Shown piece by piece: positions 18,992 through 28,794 of a stretch of DNA of 64,000 nucleotides (within the stretch, counting starts at the first letter, position 1; each line of letters opens with the position of its first letter). The position numbers were made by a program, and so were the translations under genes. The DNA comes from Urbifossiella sp046350095. GTDB taxonomy: Bacteria; Planctomycetota; Planctomycetia; Gemmatales; Gemmataceae. A model generated the notes under the pieces. That model saw only the letters and a list, made by a program, of their open reading frames with translations, ran no database searches and was not told the origin of the DNA. The stretch spans positions 1 through 64,000 of the forward strand of contig JAXMBA010000010.1 in assembly GCA_046350095.1 (NCBI GenBank), written 5' to 3'.

Positions 18992-19414
18992 ATGGCGGAC
19001 ATGAAGAACAACGTGAAGTCGGGGATCGACGACGCGGCGCGGGCGGCGAAGTCGGGCGTGAACGAGGCCGCCTCGGCAGCAAAGAATGCCACCGAGCAGG
19101 CCGGCGGGGTTACGGGCACGATCCGCGACACCGCGCAGCACCTCGCTGACCGGGCTGGCGACCTGGCGAGCCAGGCGAAGGACCGCGTGACCGACCTGGC
19201 CGGGCAGGCACGTGACCGGCTCGGCGACTGGGCCGGGAACGTGAACGCGGAGAGCGTACAGCGGTTCGCCCACGACGCCTACGACGCCGTGGGCGAGCGG
19301 GCGGGCGACTTCGGCCGGGAAGTCACGAGCCTGGTCCGCCGGTACCCGCTGCCTGCGATCCTGGTCGGCTTCGGAGTCGGACTGCTGATCGGTCGGGCTG
19401 CCCGCTCGGCGTGA
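18992..19414 (+). CDS. LEA/apolipoprotein-like helical protein with DUF883-type membrane tail
   Basis: This encodes 140 residues. The first 105 are Ala/Asp/Lys-rich amphipathic repeats (AARAAKSGVNEAASAAKNA, later LADRAGDLASQAKDRVTDLA) like LEA or CsbD-type stress proteins. The end, RRYPLPAILVGFGVGLLIGR, is the single glycine-zipper membrane anchor of ElaB/YqjD (DUF883) proteins. The ATG at 18992 follows CGGAGG. It has its own sigma-54 promoter and a perfect terminator. The predicted role is membrane-attached stress protection, inferred from composition only. It resembles the small protein at 44069. Confidence 0.75.
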   Translation: MADMKNNVKSGIDDAARAAKSGVNEAASAAKNATEQAGGVTGTIRDTAQHLADRAGDLASQAKDRVTDLAGQARDRLGDWAGNVNAESVQRFAHDAYDAVGERAGDFGREVTSLVRRYPLPAILVGFGVGLLIGRAARSA

Positions 19415-19440
19415 TCGCGGGGAAGAACCGAGAGCGTCGG

Positions 19441-19475
19441 CGGCCGCGGGTTGAATCCCGCGGCCGCATTTTTTT
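19441..19475 (+). terminator. Terminator after the LEA-like gene
   Basis: CGGCCGCGGG and CCCGCGGCCG form a ten-base perfect stem with loop TTGAAT, followed by CA and seven T. Confidence 0.92.
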
Positions 19476-19743
19476 ATACCCGATCGAATGCGGCGAGGAG
19501 TTGACGTGAGCCACCGGTTGCGTGCGTTCGACGACGCACGCACGATCTCGCCCGGCCAACCTCACTCAAACAGAATCCGAACACTGCCTACCTTCGGGGT
19601 AACCTGTGGGCGTCCGCCGGCCGGTCGCGGGCGCGCACTGCCAACTGCACCAGTCGGCGGACGCTGTCCGGTCCGCGGCTCGTCGTGTTTGAAGTTGGTA
19701 GCACTCGGTGGCTGACGCCGCCGGACTCGTCCCACTTCCAACG
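19476..19743. other. Intergenic stretch, no gene seen
   Basis: Between two facing terminators I find no convincing reading frame, RNA gene or repeat. It separates convergent transcription units. Confidence 0.6.
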
Positions 19744-19771
19744 AAAAAGCGGGAGGCTTGCGCCCCCCGCT
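19744..19771 (-). terminator. Terminator of the 19803-20201 gene
   Basis: On the minus strand AGCGGGGGGC and GCCTCCCGCT form a ten-base stem (one G-T pair) with a four-base loop, followed by TTTTT. Confidence 0.85.
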
Positions 19772-19802
19772 CGGCCTGCTCGACTTGAGCCTCACTCGAC
19801 AA

Positions 19803-20201
19803 TTAGCTCCCCGAGGGCACAACGGTCGGAGCCATGCCGGCCGGAGCAACCACTTGAGTCGGGGCGACGCCCGTGACGGCCGGGGTGACCATCGCCGGAG
19901 CCAGTGCGGGGTTGGCCGCGGCGGCCGCCTGCACGGCTGCCTCGGCGCGCGTCGTCTCGGCGGTCGGCGGCAACTCGGCCTTCCGAGCCGCCCGGCCGAT
20001 CGACCCGAGGAAGAAGCCGATCGTCAGGAACACGGCCCCGGTGAGGAGGAGCCCCCAGAACATGAACTGGAGCGGCGGCGTGAGCGGATGGGGCGCCAGG
20101 GTGAAGTACCACACCAGGTCCCAAACGTCGACGAGCGCCCCGCCGGTGATGAACGCGATCGACAGCTTCGGCCCGAACGCGGGTTGACTCAGGATCGGCA
20201 T
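19803..20201 (-). CDS. Small two-span membrane protein, unknown family
   Basis: This encodes 132 residues. The start ATG at 20201 follows GGAGG. Two membrane spans are evident: SIAFITGGALVDVWDLVWYF and FMFWGLLLTGAVFLTIGFFL. A cytoplasmic or periplasmic Ala/Pro/Val-rich tail of about 60 residues follows, without charged clusters. I do not recognise the family. A sigma-54 promoter reads into it on the minus strand and a strong terminator closes it, so it is a monocistronic member of the sigma-54 set. Confidence 0.7.
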   Translation of the reverse strand: MPILSQPAFGPKLSIAFITGGALVDVWDLVWYFTLAPHPLTPPLQFMFWGLLLTGAVFLTIGFFLGSIGRAARKAELPPTAETTRAEAAVQAAAAANPALAPAMVTPAVTGVAPTQVVAPAGMAPTVVPSGS

Positions 20202-20261
20202 ACGGCCTCCGGAAGTGGGAACGGCGGGCGGGGGGGTCCGCCCACTCCGGACAACAGTTAT

Positions 20262-20277
20262 GCATCCCGGATGCCAA
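20262..20277 (-). promoter_or_regulatory. Sigma-54 promoter for the 19803-20201 gene
   Basis: On the minus strand TTGGCATCCGGGATGCAT has GG (20275-20274) and GC (20263-20262) ten bases apart. It lies about 60 bases ahead of the ATG at 20201. Confidence 0.75.
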
Positions 20278-20305
20278 CCGGCACGGGGTTCGCACGCCCG
20301 GCGGT

Positions 20306-21127
20306 ATGAGCGAGAAGACGCCTCTGCCCCCGTACGCCGCCACCCTGACCGCATTCCATCGTGCCTTCCGCGGTGAACTACGTCGAGTCGTTCGGGCCGT
20401 GCCCCTGTCGCCGGGTGCGTCCGTACTGGACGTGCCCTGTGGAGACGGGTTCTACACGGCGCTCTTGGCTCGGCGCCTCCGCCCGTTCGGGAAGGTGACC
20501 GCGGCCGATCGATCAGACGCCTACCTCAACACCGCCCGCGCCGCCGTTGCCGACATCGAGGACACGGCCGCCGTCGAATTCGTGAAGGCCGACGCCTACC
20601 GCCTGCCGTTCGACGACGCCGCGTTCGACGTGACGTGGTGCGCCCAGAGTTTCATCAGCCTGGACGACCCGGTGGCTGCGCTCAAAGAGATGGGGCGGGT
20701 GACGCGCCCCGGCGGCCGGGTCGCCGTGTTGGAGGACGACGACCTCCACAGAGTCGTCGTGAACTGGCCGGTGGAATTGGAGGTCGAGTTGAGCCGTGCG
20801 GCGATCGCGGCCAGTGCGGCGATGTACGGCTCACGGGCGGCGCTGTCGCCGGCCAGGCGGATGCGTCAGTTCCTCCGCGACGCCGGGTTTTCGACGAGCG
20901 GCAAGAAGACCATGACGGCGGACCGCCTGGCCCCGTTCGGCCCGGCCGTCCGCCGCTTCCTCCACCTCCACCTGCGGGACACACGCGTCTACCTGACCGA
21001 CTTCTTGAAGCCGGCGGCCCTCGCGGCACTTGACCGGGCCATCGACCCGGACCATCCCGAGTCGCTGCTGAAGCGCGCGGACGCGACGGTGACATGTCTC
21101 ACCACGCTCTTCATCGCCGAGCGGTGA
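20306..21127 (+). CDS. Class I SAM-dependent methyltransferase (UbiE/Methyltransf_11 type)
   Basis: This encodes 273 residues. Motif I is SVLDVPCGDGFYTALL (about 38-53), motif II acidic is AADRSDAYL, motif post-II is VKADAYRLPFDDAAFDVTWC, and the following IsLDDPVAALKEMGRVTRPGG block is that of Methyltransf_11. It transfers a methyl group from S-adenosylmethionine. The substrate is not evident, but the C-terminal 100 residues carry a helical cap typical of small-molecule methylases. It is divergent from the sigma-54-driven small membrane gene. The -24-like match just ahead of it is too poor to call. Confidence 0.85.
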   Translation: MSEKTPLPPYAATLTAFHRAFRGELRRVVRAVPLSPGASVLDVPCGDGFYTALLARRLRPFGKVTAADRSDAYLNTARAAVADIEDTAAVEFVKADAYRLPFDDAAFDVTWCAQSFISLDDPVAALKEMGRVTRPGGRVAVLEDDDLHRVVVNWPVELEVELSRAAIAASAAMYGSRAALSPARRMRQFLRDAGFSTSGKKTMTADRLAPFGPAVRRFLHLHLRDTRVYLTDFLKPAALAALDRAIDPDHPESLLKRADATVTCLTTLFIAER

Positions 21128-21217
21128 GGCTCGGGGCGGTACTACACCCCTCGACGGCGTAAAACGTGTCGAATGCCCGTGGACGGCCGTCCCCGGGCTC
21201 CGCCCGCGGAGCGCCCC

Positions 21218-22318
21218 ATGCCCACCGTCGCCGACCTGACCGCCGCACTCAACGCCTTCGCCCCCACTCACACCGCCGCCGACTGGGATAACGTCGGGCT
21301 GCTCCTCGGCGACCCGGCCGCGCCCGTGACGCGCGTCATGACGTGCCTCACCGCCACGCCCGACGTGGCCGCGGAAGCTGTGAGCGAGAAGGCGGACCTC
21401 ATCGTGTCGCACCACCCGATCCTGTTTCGCGGCGCGAAGACGCTCGTGGCGAGGAAGGGCGACGGCGACGTGGTTCTGACACTGGCGCGGGCCGGCGTCG
21501 CGGTGTACTCGCCGCACACCGCGTTCGACAACTGCCCCGGCGGCGTCAACGACATTCTGTGCCGCCGGCTCGGCGTGCGGAACGCGGTGCCGCTGCGGCC
21601 GCGCGAAGGCCCGCGCCAGTTCAAGCTCGTCGTGTTCGTCCCCGATTCGGACCTGACGAAGGTGTCCGACGCGCTGTTCGCCGCCGGCGCGGGTGTGATC
21701 GGCAAGTACGAGCAGTGCAGCTTCCGCGTACCAGGTAAGGGCACGTTCTTCGGCACCGACGACACGAACCCCGTCGTCGGACAGAAGGGCCGCCGCGAGG
21801 ACGTGGACGAGTGGAGGCTCGAAGTCGTCGTCCCCGAAGCGAACCTGACCGCGGCCGTGCGGGCGATGCGGGCCGCGCACAGCTATGAGGAAGTGGCGTT
21901 GGACATCTACCAACTGCGTGCCGGGCAGGGCGGCGGGGAGGGGCGGCTCGGCGAGTTGGAGGCGCCGGCGACCTTGGGTGAACTGGCGAAACGGGCGAAG
22001 TCCGAACTCGGGGCCGCGTCGGTTCAAGTCGTCGGCGACTCGAGCCGGCCTGTGCGGAGGGTAGGGGTTGCGTGCGGTGCGGCGGGGGAGTTTTTGGTAG
22101 ATTCCGTGCGTGCGGGTGTCGATGTGTTTGTAACCGGTGAGCTAAGGTTCCACGACGCGCTGTCGGCCCGTGCCGCGGGGGTGGGGGTGATCGTACCCGG
22201 CCACTACGCGACGGAGCGGCCCGCGGTCGAGGAGCTGGCCGCGAAGCTGGCCGCGGAACACCCGGGCGTGACCGCTTGGGCCAGCCGCGTCGAGCGCGAC
22301 CCGCTCGGGCCGGGTTGA
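21218..22318 (+). CDS. NIF3-like dinuclear metal-centre protein
   Basis: This encodes 366 residues from the ATG at 21218. The N-terminal half has ADWDNVGLLLGDP and the metal-binding SHHPILFRGAK (His-His) and YSPHTAFDNCPGGVND (His, Asp). The C-terminal half has FVTGELRFHDALSARAAGVGVI and PGHYATER (His, Glu). The central 95-residue insert (about 130-230, FKLVVFVPDSDLTKVSDALF) is the CutA-like PII fold found in long NIF3/YqfO members. The family includes GTP cyclohydrolase type-2 homologues, but a biological role is not settled. It is cytoplasmic. No functional neighbour is apparent. Confidence 0.9.
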   Translation: MPTVADLTAALNAFAPTHTAADWDNVGLLLGDPAAPVTRVMTCLTATPDVAAEAVSEKADLIVSHHPILFRGAKTLVARKGDGDVVLTLARAGVAVYSPHTAFDNCPGGVNDILCRRLGVRNAVPLRPREGPRQFKLVVFVPDSDLTKVSDALFAAGAGVIGKYEQCSFRVPGKGTFFGTDDTNPVVGQKGRREDVDEWRLEVVVPEANLTAAVRAMRAAHSYEEVALDIYQLRAGQGGGEGRLGELEAPATLGELAKRAKSELGAASVQVVGDSSRPVRRVGVACGAAGEFLVDSVRAGVDVFVTGELRFHDALSARAAGVGVIVPGHYATERPAVEELAAKLAAEHPGVTAWASRVERDPLGPG

Positions 22319-22376
22319 TTCGGCGGGGCCACCACGCTATTGCCGGCCGCGGCAAGGACGCCTCAGGGGGTGGGTG

Positions 22377-22583
22377 ATGACGCGATTCGGCCTCGGCATC
22401 GGGCTGGCCGTGATTGTCGGTCTGTCGGCGTGGGGCTTCGCCCGCGGCACCGAGAGCCACCCCGACAGCGTGGCCGAACCCGTTGCCACGACCGACGAGG
22501 ACAGTACCCACGACGAGGCCGTCCACCGGCACCGGACCAATCAGTCGAACCACTGGCGGCACGTGATGGTGGGCCGGCGGTAG
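22377..22583 (+). CDS. Small exported or anchored hypothetical protein
   Basis: This encodes 68 residues from the ATG at 22377, preceded by GGGGG. The N-terminus is an uncleaved anchor or signal (FGLGIGLAVIVGLSAWGFA). The rest is acidic and then His/Arg-rich (HDEAVHRHRTNQSNHWRHV). I do not recognise it. It ends nine bases before the helicase gene, so the two may be cotranscribed. The histidine-rich tail might bind metal, but that is speculation. Confidence 0.55.
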   Translation: MTRFGLGIGLAVIVGLSAWGFARGTESHPDSVAEPVATTDEDSTHDEAVHRHRTNQSNHWRHVMVGRR

Positions 22584-22592
22584 AATGCCGGC

Positions 22593-24728
22593 ATGACCGC
22601 CGTCCACCTCGACCCGCTCCCGCCGCGGTGCAGCCCGGGGGCGGTACTCGCGTTCGTCTGCAACACCACCGGCCTCGACCGCAAGCACGTCGGCAAGATC
22701 GCCCTGATCGGCCGCGGCGCCACCGTCGAGCTCGACGACCGCCACGCGTCGAAGGCTGTCGCCGCGCTCGACGGCGCGGCGTTCAACGACCGCCCCGTTC
22801 GCGCCCGGTTCGCCGGCAAGGCCGACTTCTCCAACGCCGACCACTTCGCCACCCTCTCCAAGCTCCTCGACCTGGAAGCCGCCGCGGAAGAAGCGGAGGC
22901 CCGCCGCCGCGCGGCCGAGGGGACCGGCCGCGGTGACGGGGGTACGCTGCCGGGGCTCGTGCTGCGCGAATCCGAGTTCGGGCTGAGCGGGCGGTTGCTT
23001 CTGACTTTCGGGCGTGCCAGCCGCACGGAGCCCCTACCGCCGAACCGACTCGGGCCGGGCTCGCCGGTCGTGCTCACGCGGACGAAGCCGCAGCGCGGCG
23101 TCACCTTTCGTGGCGTCGTCTACGACCGCGGCGACACGACGATCGGCGTGGCGATCGAGCCGCCCGACTACGACTTCGACGACGACGAGGGCTGGCGCCT
23201 CGACCTGTCGCCGGACGAAGTTTCGCGCCTCCGTCAGCAGGACGCGCTCAGGCGCGCCGCCGGCGCGGACGGCGACCGACTCGCGGCGCTGCGAGCCGTG
23301 CTGCTCGGCGAGCGCGAGCCGGATTTCGACGCCGACCAACCGCCGCACGAGTTCCTCACACCGCTAAACCCGCCCCAGCGGGACGCCGTGCGCTTCGCGC
23401 TCGCGGCGAAGGACGTGGCCGTCATTCACGGCCCACCAGGCACGGGCAAGACGACGACGGTCGCGGAATTGATCCGCTGCCTGGTCGCCCGCGGGGACAA
23501 GGTGCTGGCTTGCGCCGCGAGCAACCACGCGGTCGATAACCTCCTCGAAAAGCTACTCCGGGTCGGGCTGCAACCCGTGCGGCTCGGCCACCCGGCCCGC
23601 GTCGTCCCGGAGTTGCGTGCCCGCGCCCTCGACCTGCTCGCCGAGAAGCACCCCGACGCCCGGCAGGCCCGCAAGGTGGCCCGCGAGGCGTTCGCGCTGT
23701 TCCGCTCCGCCGACAAGTGGAGCCGCGCGAAGCCCGAGCCCGGAGCCAAGGCCGCGATGCGACGGGAGGCCCGCGAACTGCTCGCCGAGGTGCGCCGGCT
23801 CGAAGCGCAGGCCGTGGAGCGCGTGCTGGACGACTCCCGCGTCGTGTGTGCGACCCTCACCGGCCTCGACGGCCAGACCCTCGGCCGCCGCACCTTCGAC
23901 ACCGCGGTGTTGGACGAGGCGTGTCAATCGACCGAGCCGGCGTCGTGGCTGCCGCTGCTGCGGGCCGGCCGCGTGATCCTCGCCGGCGACCACTGCCAGC
24001 TGCCGCCGACAGTGCTGTCGCCCGAGGCCGCCGACGCGGGGCTTTCCGTCAGTCTGATGGAACGCGTCGTGGCCCAATTCGGCGGTCAGGTGGCGCGGCG
24101 ACTCGTCGTGCAGTACCGGATGCACGAGTCGATCCAGGCGTTCTCGTCGGCCGAGTTCTATGACGGCGAGTTGGTCGCGCACGAGTCGGTCGTCGCACAT
24201 TCGCTCGCCGACATGCCCGGTGTCGCTGCCGGGCCGACAACGGAAACGCCCGTGCGGTTCATCGACACGGCCGGCGCCGGGTACGATGAGGAGCAGGAAG
24301 AGGAGACGGAGAGCCGCCTGAACCGACAAGAGGCGGCGCTCGCGGCCCGCCAGGTGCGACTGTTGCTTGCCGCCGGCGTGACGGCCGATGAGGTCGCGGT
24401 CATCACGCCGTACCGCGGACAGGTTCGATTGCTGCGCGAGCTGCTGAAGGACCACCCCACGCTGGAAGTGGATAGCGTGGACGGCTTCCAGGGTCGCGAG
24501 AAGGAGGCCGTGGTCATTAGCCTGGTGCGGTCGAACCCGGCCGGCGAGATCGGCTTCCTCGCCGACACCCGGCGGACCAACGTGGCCCTCACACGCGCCC
24601 GCCGTGCGCTGGTGGTCATCGGCGACAGTGCGACCCTCGCGGCGGACCCGTTCTACGCCCGGATGATCGCCCACTTCGAGGCGACCGGGGCTTATTCGAG
24701 CGTGTGGGAACTCGACTCTACCACCTAG
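22593..24728 (+). CDS. UPF1/IGHMBP2-like superfamily 1 helicase
   Basis: This encodes 711 residues. An N-terminal beta-barrel-containing region (1-240) has a DbpA/RNA-binding-like start. Motif I is HGPPGTGKTTTVAEL (about residue 280), motif Ia is CAASNHAVDNLLEKL, and motif II is VLDEACQSTEP. Motif III is ILAGDHCQLPPTV, motif IV is QYRMHESIQAFSSAEFYDGE, and motif V is VDSVDGFQGREKEAVVISLV. Motif VI is NVALTRARRALVVIGD. This is the UPF1-like SF1B pattern: ATP-driven 5'-to-3' unwinding of RNA or DNA. The region between Ia and II (the 1B/1C stalk) is helical and charged. It lies 13 bases before the sigma-54 activator gene. Confidence 0.92.
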   Translation: MTAVHLDPLPPRCSPGAVLAFVCNTTGLDRKHVGKIALIGRGATVELDDRHASKAVAALDGAAFNDRPVRARFAGKADFSNADHFATLSKLLDLEAAAEEAEARRRAAEGTGRGDGGTLPGLVLRESEFGLSGRLLLTFGRASRTEPLPPNRLGPGSPVVLTRTKPQRGVTFRGVVYDRGDTTIGVAIEPPDYDFDDDEGWRLDLSPDEVSRLRQQDALRRAAGADGDRLAALRAVLLGEREPDFDADQPPHEFLTPLNPPQRDAVRFALAAKDVAVIHGPPGTGKTTTVAELIRCLVARGDKVLACAASNHAVDNLLEKLLRVGLQPVRLGHPARVVPELRARALDLLAEKHPDARQARKVAREAFALFRSADKWSRAKPEPGAKAAMRREARELLAEVRRLEAQAVERVLDDSRVVCATLTGLDGQTLGRRTFDTAVLDEACQSTEPASWLPLLRAGRVILAGDHCQLPPTVLSPEAADAGLSVSLMERVVAQFGGQVARRLVVQYRMHESIQAFSSAEFYDGELVAHESVVAHSLADMPGVAAGPTTETPVRFIDTAGAGYDEEQEEETESRLNRQEAALAARQVRLLLAAGVTADEVAVITPYRGQVRLLRELLKDHPTLEVDSVDGFQGREKEAVVISLVRSNPAGEIGFLADTRRTNVALTRARRALVVIGDSATLAADPFYARMIAHFEATGAYSSVWELDSTT

Positions 24729-24741
24729 ACCACGAGCCGCC

Positions 24742-26157
24742 ATGGCCCCCGCCGTGCTCATCATCGACGACGAGGAGCCGATCGCGTGGGCGCTCCGCCG
24801 CGCGTTCGAGCGCGAAGGGTACCGCGCCGCCGTCAGCGGCTCCGCCGAGGACGGACTGAAGAAGGCCGCCGCCCACCCACCGGACGTGGTCTTCCTCGAC
24901 GTGCGGCTCCCCGGCATGGACGGCCTCACCGCCCTCGACCGACTTAAAACTGCCGCCCCCGACGCGGCCGTGGTCGTCATCACCGCGCACGGCAACCTCG
25001 ACACCGCGGTGAAGGCCGTCGCCGGCGGGGCGTTCGACTACCTCGCCAAGCCGTTCGACCTCGCCCACGCCCTCGACGCGGCTCGGCGCGCCGTCGGGCG
25101 GAGTGAGCCCGAACCCGTTGAGACCACCGAGCCCGACGCCGGCCCGGACGCGCTCGTCGGCCGCAGCCCGGCCATGCAGGCGGTGTTCCGCCGCATCGCG
25201 CTAGTCGCCCCGTCGCAGGCGTGTGTCCTCGTCACCGGCGAGAGCGGGACGGGCAAGGAACTCGTGGCCCGCGCCGTCCACGCCCACAGCCCGCGGCGCG
25301 ACCGGCCGTTCCTGCCGGTGCACGTCGCGGCGCTGAACCCGAACCTTGTGGAGAGCGAACTGTTCGGCCACGTCAAGGGGGCGTTCACCGGTGCCGAGCG
25401 GGCCCGACCCGGGCTCCTCGCGCTCGCCGCCGGCGGCACCGTGTTCCTGGACGAACTCGCCGACATACCCCTTACTGTGCAGGCGAAACTGCTCCGCGTG
25501 CTGGAACGGCAGGAGGTCACGCCCGTGGGCGGCACCGAGGCGACCGCCGTGGATGTCCGCGTCGTGTCGGCGACACACGCCGACCTGTCTGCGGCCGTGC
25601 GCGACGGCCGGTTCCGCCACGACCTGTTCTTCCGCCTTAACGTTTACCCCATCCACCTGCCGCCGCTCCGCGACCGCGGCGACGACGTGGCGCTGCTGGC
25701 CGAGCACGTCCTCCGCCGCTTCGGGGTAAGCAACGCGACCGCGGCCCTCCCCGCCGACACCGTCGCCTTCCTGAAGGCGCGGCCGTGGCCCGGGAACGTG
25801 CGCGAGTTGCGCAACGCTCTGGAGCACGCCGCGATCGAGGCCCGCGGCGGTCCGCTGCGGCCCGAACACTTCCCGAAGCCGACGGAGGCCGGTGGGACGG
25901 TTTCCGAGCGGCTTCAGTCGTTCGTGGTGGAGTGGGTCCGCGAGCAGGGCCGAGCCGCCGACGGGGCCGAGCCGACGGAACTGTACCAGAAGTTACTCGA
26001 TACGGTGGAGCCGGCCGTGCTCGACGAGGTGCTACGGCAGCTCGCCGGGAATCGCCTGGCCGCCGCCCGGTGGCTCGGCCTGGCGCGGGCGACCGTCCGC
26101 AAGATGATCCGCAAGTACCACCCGACCGCCGAGGACGGGGATGGCGACGAGGCGTGA
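24742..26157 (+). CDS. Second sigma-54-dependent response regulator (NtrC family)
   Basis: This encodes 471 residues. The receiver has Asp53 in VVFLDVRLPGMDG. The AAA+ domain (about 140-375) has Walker A GESGTGKE, the sigma-54 loop GAFTGA and Walker B GGTVFLDELAD, and it ends PWPGNVRELRNALEH. A Fis-type helix-turn-helix closes the protein (RLAAARWLGLARATVRKMI). No histidine kinase is adjacent, so its partner is unknown. Together with the protein at 11753 it is one of two visible candidate activators for the sigma-54 promoters in this window. Its stop is nine bases from the convergent ABC gene. Confidence 0.92.
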   Translation: MAPAVLIIDDEEPIAWALRRAFEREGYRAAVSGSAEDGLKKAAAHPPDVVFLDVRLPGMDGLTALDRLKTAAPDAAVVVITAHGNLDTAVKAVAGGAFDYLAKPFDLAHALDAARRAVGRSEPEPVETTEPDAGPDALVGRSPAMQAVFRRIALVAPSQACVLVTGESGTGKELVARAVHAHSPRRDRPFLPVHVAALNPNLVESELFGHVKGAFTGAERARPGLLALAAGGTVFLDELADIPLTVQAKLLRVLERQEVTPVGGTEATAVDVRVVSATHADLSAAVRDGRFRHDLFFRLNVYPIHLPPLRDRGDDVALLAEHVLRRFGVSNATAALPADTVAFLKARPWPGNVRELRNALEHAAIEARGGPLRPEHFPKPTEAGGTVSERLQSFVVEWVREQGRAADGAEPTELYQKLLDTVEPAVLDEVLRQLAGNRLAAARWLGLARATVRKMIRKYHPTAEDGDGDEA

Positions 26158-26166
26158 CTCGTCCGG

Positions 26167-26891
<725 letters not shown>

Positions 26892-26895
<4 letters not shown>

Positions 26896-27658
26896 CGGGG
26901 GCCGGTGGGTTCGCCGCGCGCGGCCGCGGCCCAGGTCTGGAAGTTCTCGAAGCTCGCGGCATCCACCTCGAATTGCGGCGTCATCTGGCCGTAGATCATC
27001 ATCTCGACGGGCACACCCCGCCGGCCACGCTTGCCGCGCTGCACCAGGTCGATGTCCCACGGCCCGGCCACGATCGCCGACTCGCCCTTCGCCGCGACGA
27101 GGAAGGCGGTGTTGCCGAGTAGCTTCGCCTTCCAGCGAGGGGGCGTCGTAGGTCGAGGGCGGTCGCGTCGGTCTCGGGGTCCGACTGCCGGATCTCGGCG
27201 ACTAGACCGTCGAACCACGCCAACTGGTCACGGGTCGGGCGCTCGGCGAACAGGCGGCGGAGGTGGCTGTACGCTCGGAACCGGCCGACCGCGCCCCAGA
27301 TCAGAAACAGGCCGAGGATCACACTAAAGGTCTGCGGCTGACCGCCGGCCTGGACCACAAGCGCGGTGCGGACGACGTTCCAGCCGCCGAACGCGATTAG
27401 TACCACACCGTCGAGCAGCACGCCCTCGGCGGACGGGGAGAGCCACTTCCACAGGCCGATGATGAGCTCCGCGAGGGCGAGCGCCCCGAAGATGTAGCCG
27501 GAGGCGACCGCTCCGTTCTGGACGACGCTCACAGCGAGGAACAGCATCAGGGCGGCGAACAGAGCGTTGTGCCGACCGCCGCGGCGGACCGTGGCGCACA
27601 ACTCCCGGTATGCGGCGACCCGCTGCAACTCTTGCCGCATCACCACGTCGTCGGTCAT
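26892..27658 (-). pseudogene. Frameshifted membrane protein coupled to the ABC ATPase
   Basis: From the ATG at 27658 (MTDDVVMRQELQRVAAYREL) the frame encodes three or four membrane spans. These include NALFAALMLFLAVSVV, YIFGALALAELIIGLW and GVVLIAFGGWNVVRTALVV. A soluble part ends DPETDATALDL near 27145. From there the frame turns to arginine/serine nonsense, while the next frame picks up as PPRWKAKLLGNTAFLVAAKG and runs to a TGA at 26892 overlapping the ABC start. A single lost base near 27140 explains both. The intact protein would be about 255 residues. I recognise no named family. It is either a recent mutation or a sequence error; everything else in the operon is intact. Confidence 0.7.
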
Positions 27659-27675
27659 TTCGTCATTGTGCCGGG

Positions 27676-28794
27676 TCAGGCTAGCACCGGCAACACCCGC
27701 TCGGCCCGTGGCGGCGGGGCCGGCTTCGGGTCGATGAGGCGGTAGTACACGTCGCGCTGCCGCGGCTCCCAGCCCGCCTCGCGGATGCAGCGCCGGATTT
27801 CTTCCAACGTCAAATAGTGGACTGTGCCGGCCGACGCGACGACATTCTCCTCGATCATCAGCGAGCCCATGTCGTTCGCGCCGTAGAAGAGCGCCACCTG
27901 TCCGACCTTGGCACCCTGCGTGACCCACGACGATTGGATGTTGGGGACGTTGTCAAGGATCAGCCGGCTGATCGCCTGCGTGCGGAGGTACTCGAACGCC
28001 CCCGCTTCGGGCTGCTGCGCCATCTTGTGGCCTGGCTGCATCGTCCAGCAGATGAACGCGGTGAAGCCGCCTGTTTCGTCCTGAAGTTGCCGCAGCCGCA
28101 GCAGGTGCTCGACGCGCTCGGCCTCCGTTTCGACGTGGCCGAACATCATCGTGCAGCTCGACCGGCCGCCCAGTTCATGCCACACGCGCATGACTTCGAG
28201 CCATTCGTCCGTCAGCGCCTTGTTCTTGGTGATGGCCTTCCGCACGCGATCGACCAGGATTTCTCCACCGCCGCCGGGGATGCTGCCGAGCCCGGCCGCC
28301 TTCAGGCGCGACAGCACCTCACGCAGCGGCAGTTTGTTCAGCTTGTGGAAGTGCCACAGTTCCGGCGGGCTGAAAGCGTGCAGGTTGACAGTCGGGAAGC
28401 GGGCGCGGAGGTCGCACAGCAACTCCTCGTACCACTCGAGCTTGAGCGACGGGTGCATCCCACCCTGCATCAGTACCTGGTCGCCGCCGAGGGTGATGGT
28501 CTCCTCGAACTTGCGGTACAGGTCCTCGCGCGGCAGCACGTAGGCGTCGGCATCGCCGCTCTTCCGGTAGAACGCGCAGAAGTCGCAGACCGCGGCGCAG
28601 ACGTTCGTGTAGTTGATGTTGCGGTCGATGTTGTACGTGCGGTACGACTCCGGGTGGAGCCGGGTGCAGACCGCGTGCGCGGCCCGGCCGAGCTTCAAAA
28701 GGTCGCGGCTGCGGAATAGCTCGACGCCCTCGTCGGGCGTGAGCCGGCCTCCCTCAACGGCTTTCGACAAGATCCGGTCGATGCTGGCGGACAC
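27676..28794 (-). CDS. mqnC: Cyclic dehypoxanthinyl futalosine synthase
   Basis: This encodes 372 residues of a radical-SAM enzyme. The cluster ligands Cys66, Cys70 and Cys73 are in NVCAAVCDFCAF. Other family blocks are GGDQVLMQGGMHP, GGGGEILVDRVR and the C-terminal FYGANDMGSLMIEENVV. MqnC cyclises dehypoxanthine futalosine in the futalosine route to menaquinone. It overlaps the 3' end of mqnA by 41 bases and the two share strand and probably transcript. The rest of the pathway (mqnB, mqnD, mqnE) is not in the window. Confidence 0.95.
   Translation of the reverse strand: MSASIDRILSKAVEGGRLTPDEGVELFRSRDLLKLGRAAHAVCTRLHPESYRTYNIDRNINYTNVCAAVCDFCAFYRKSGDADAYVLPREDLYRKFEETITLGGDQVLMQGGMHPSLKLEWYEELLCDLRARFPTVNLHAFSPPELWHFHKLNKLPLREVLSRLKAAGLGSIPGGGGEILVDRVRKAITKNKALTDEWLEVMRVWHELGGRSSCTMMFGHVETEAERVEHLLRLRQLQDETGGFTAFICWTMQPGHKMAQQPEAGAFEYLRTQAISRLILDNVPNIQSSWVTQGAKVGQVALFYGANDMGSLMIEENVVASAGTVHYLTLEEIRRCIREAGWEPRQRDVYYRLIDPKPAPPPRAERVLPVLA

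Noticed and set aside
20280..20293. Possible sigma-54 site ahead of the methyltransferase at 20306
   Set aside because: The -12 element reads TTCGC and the start would fall at the ATG itself, leaving no leader.
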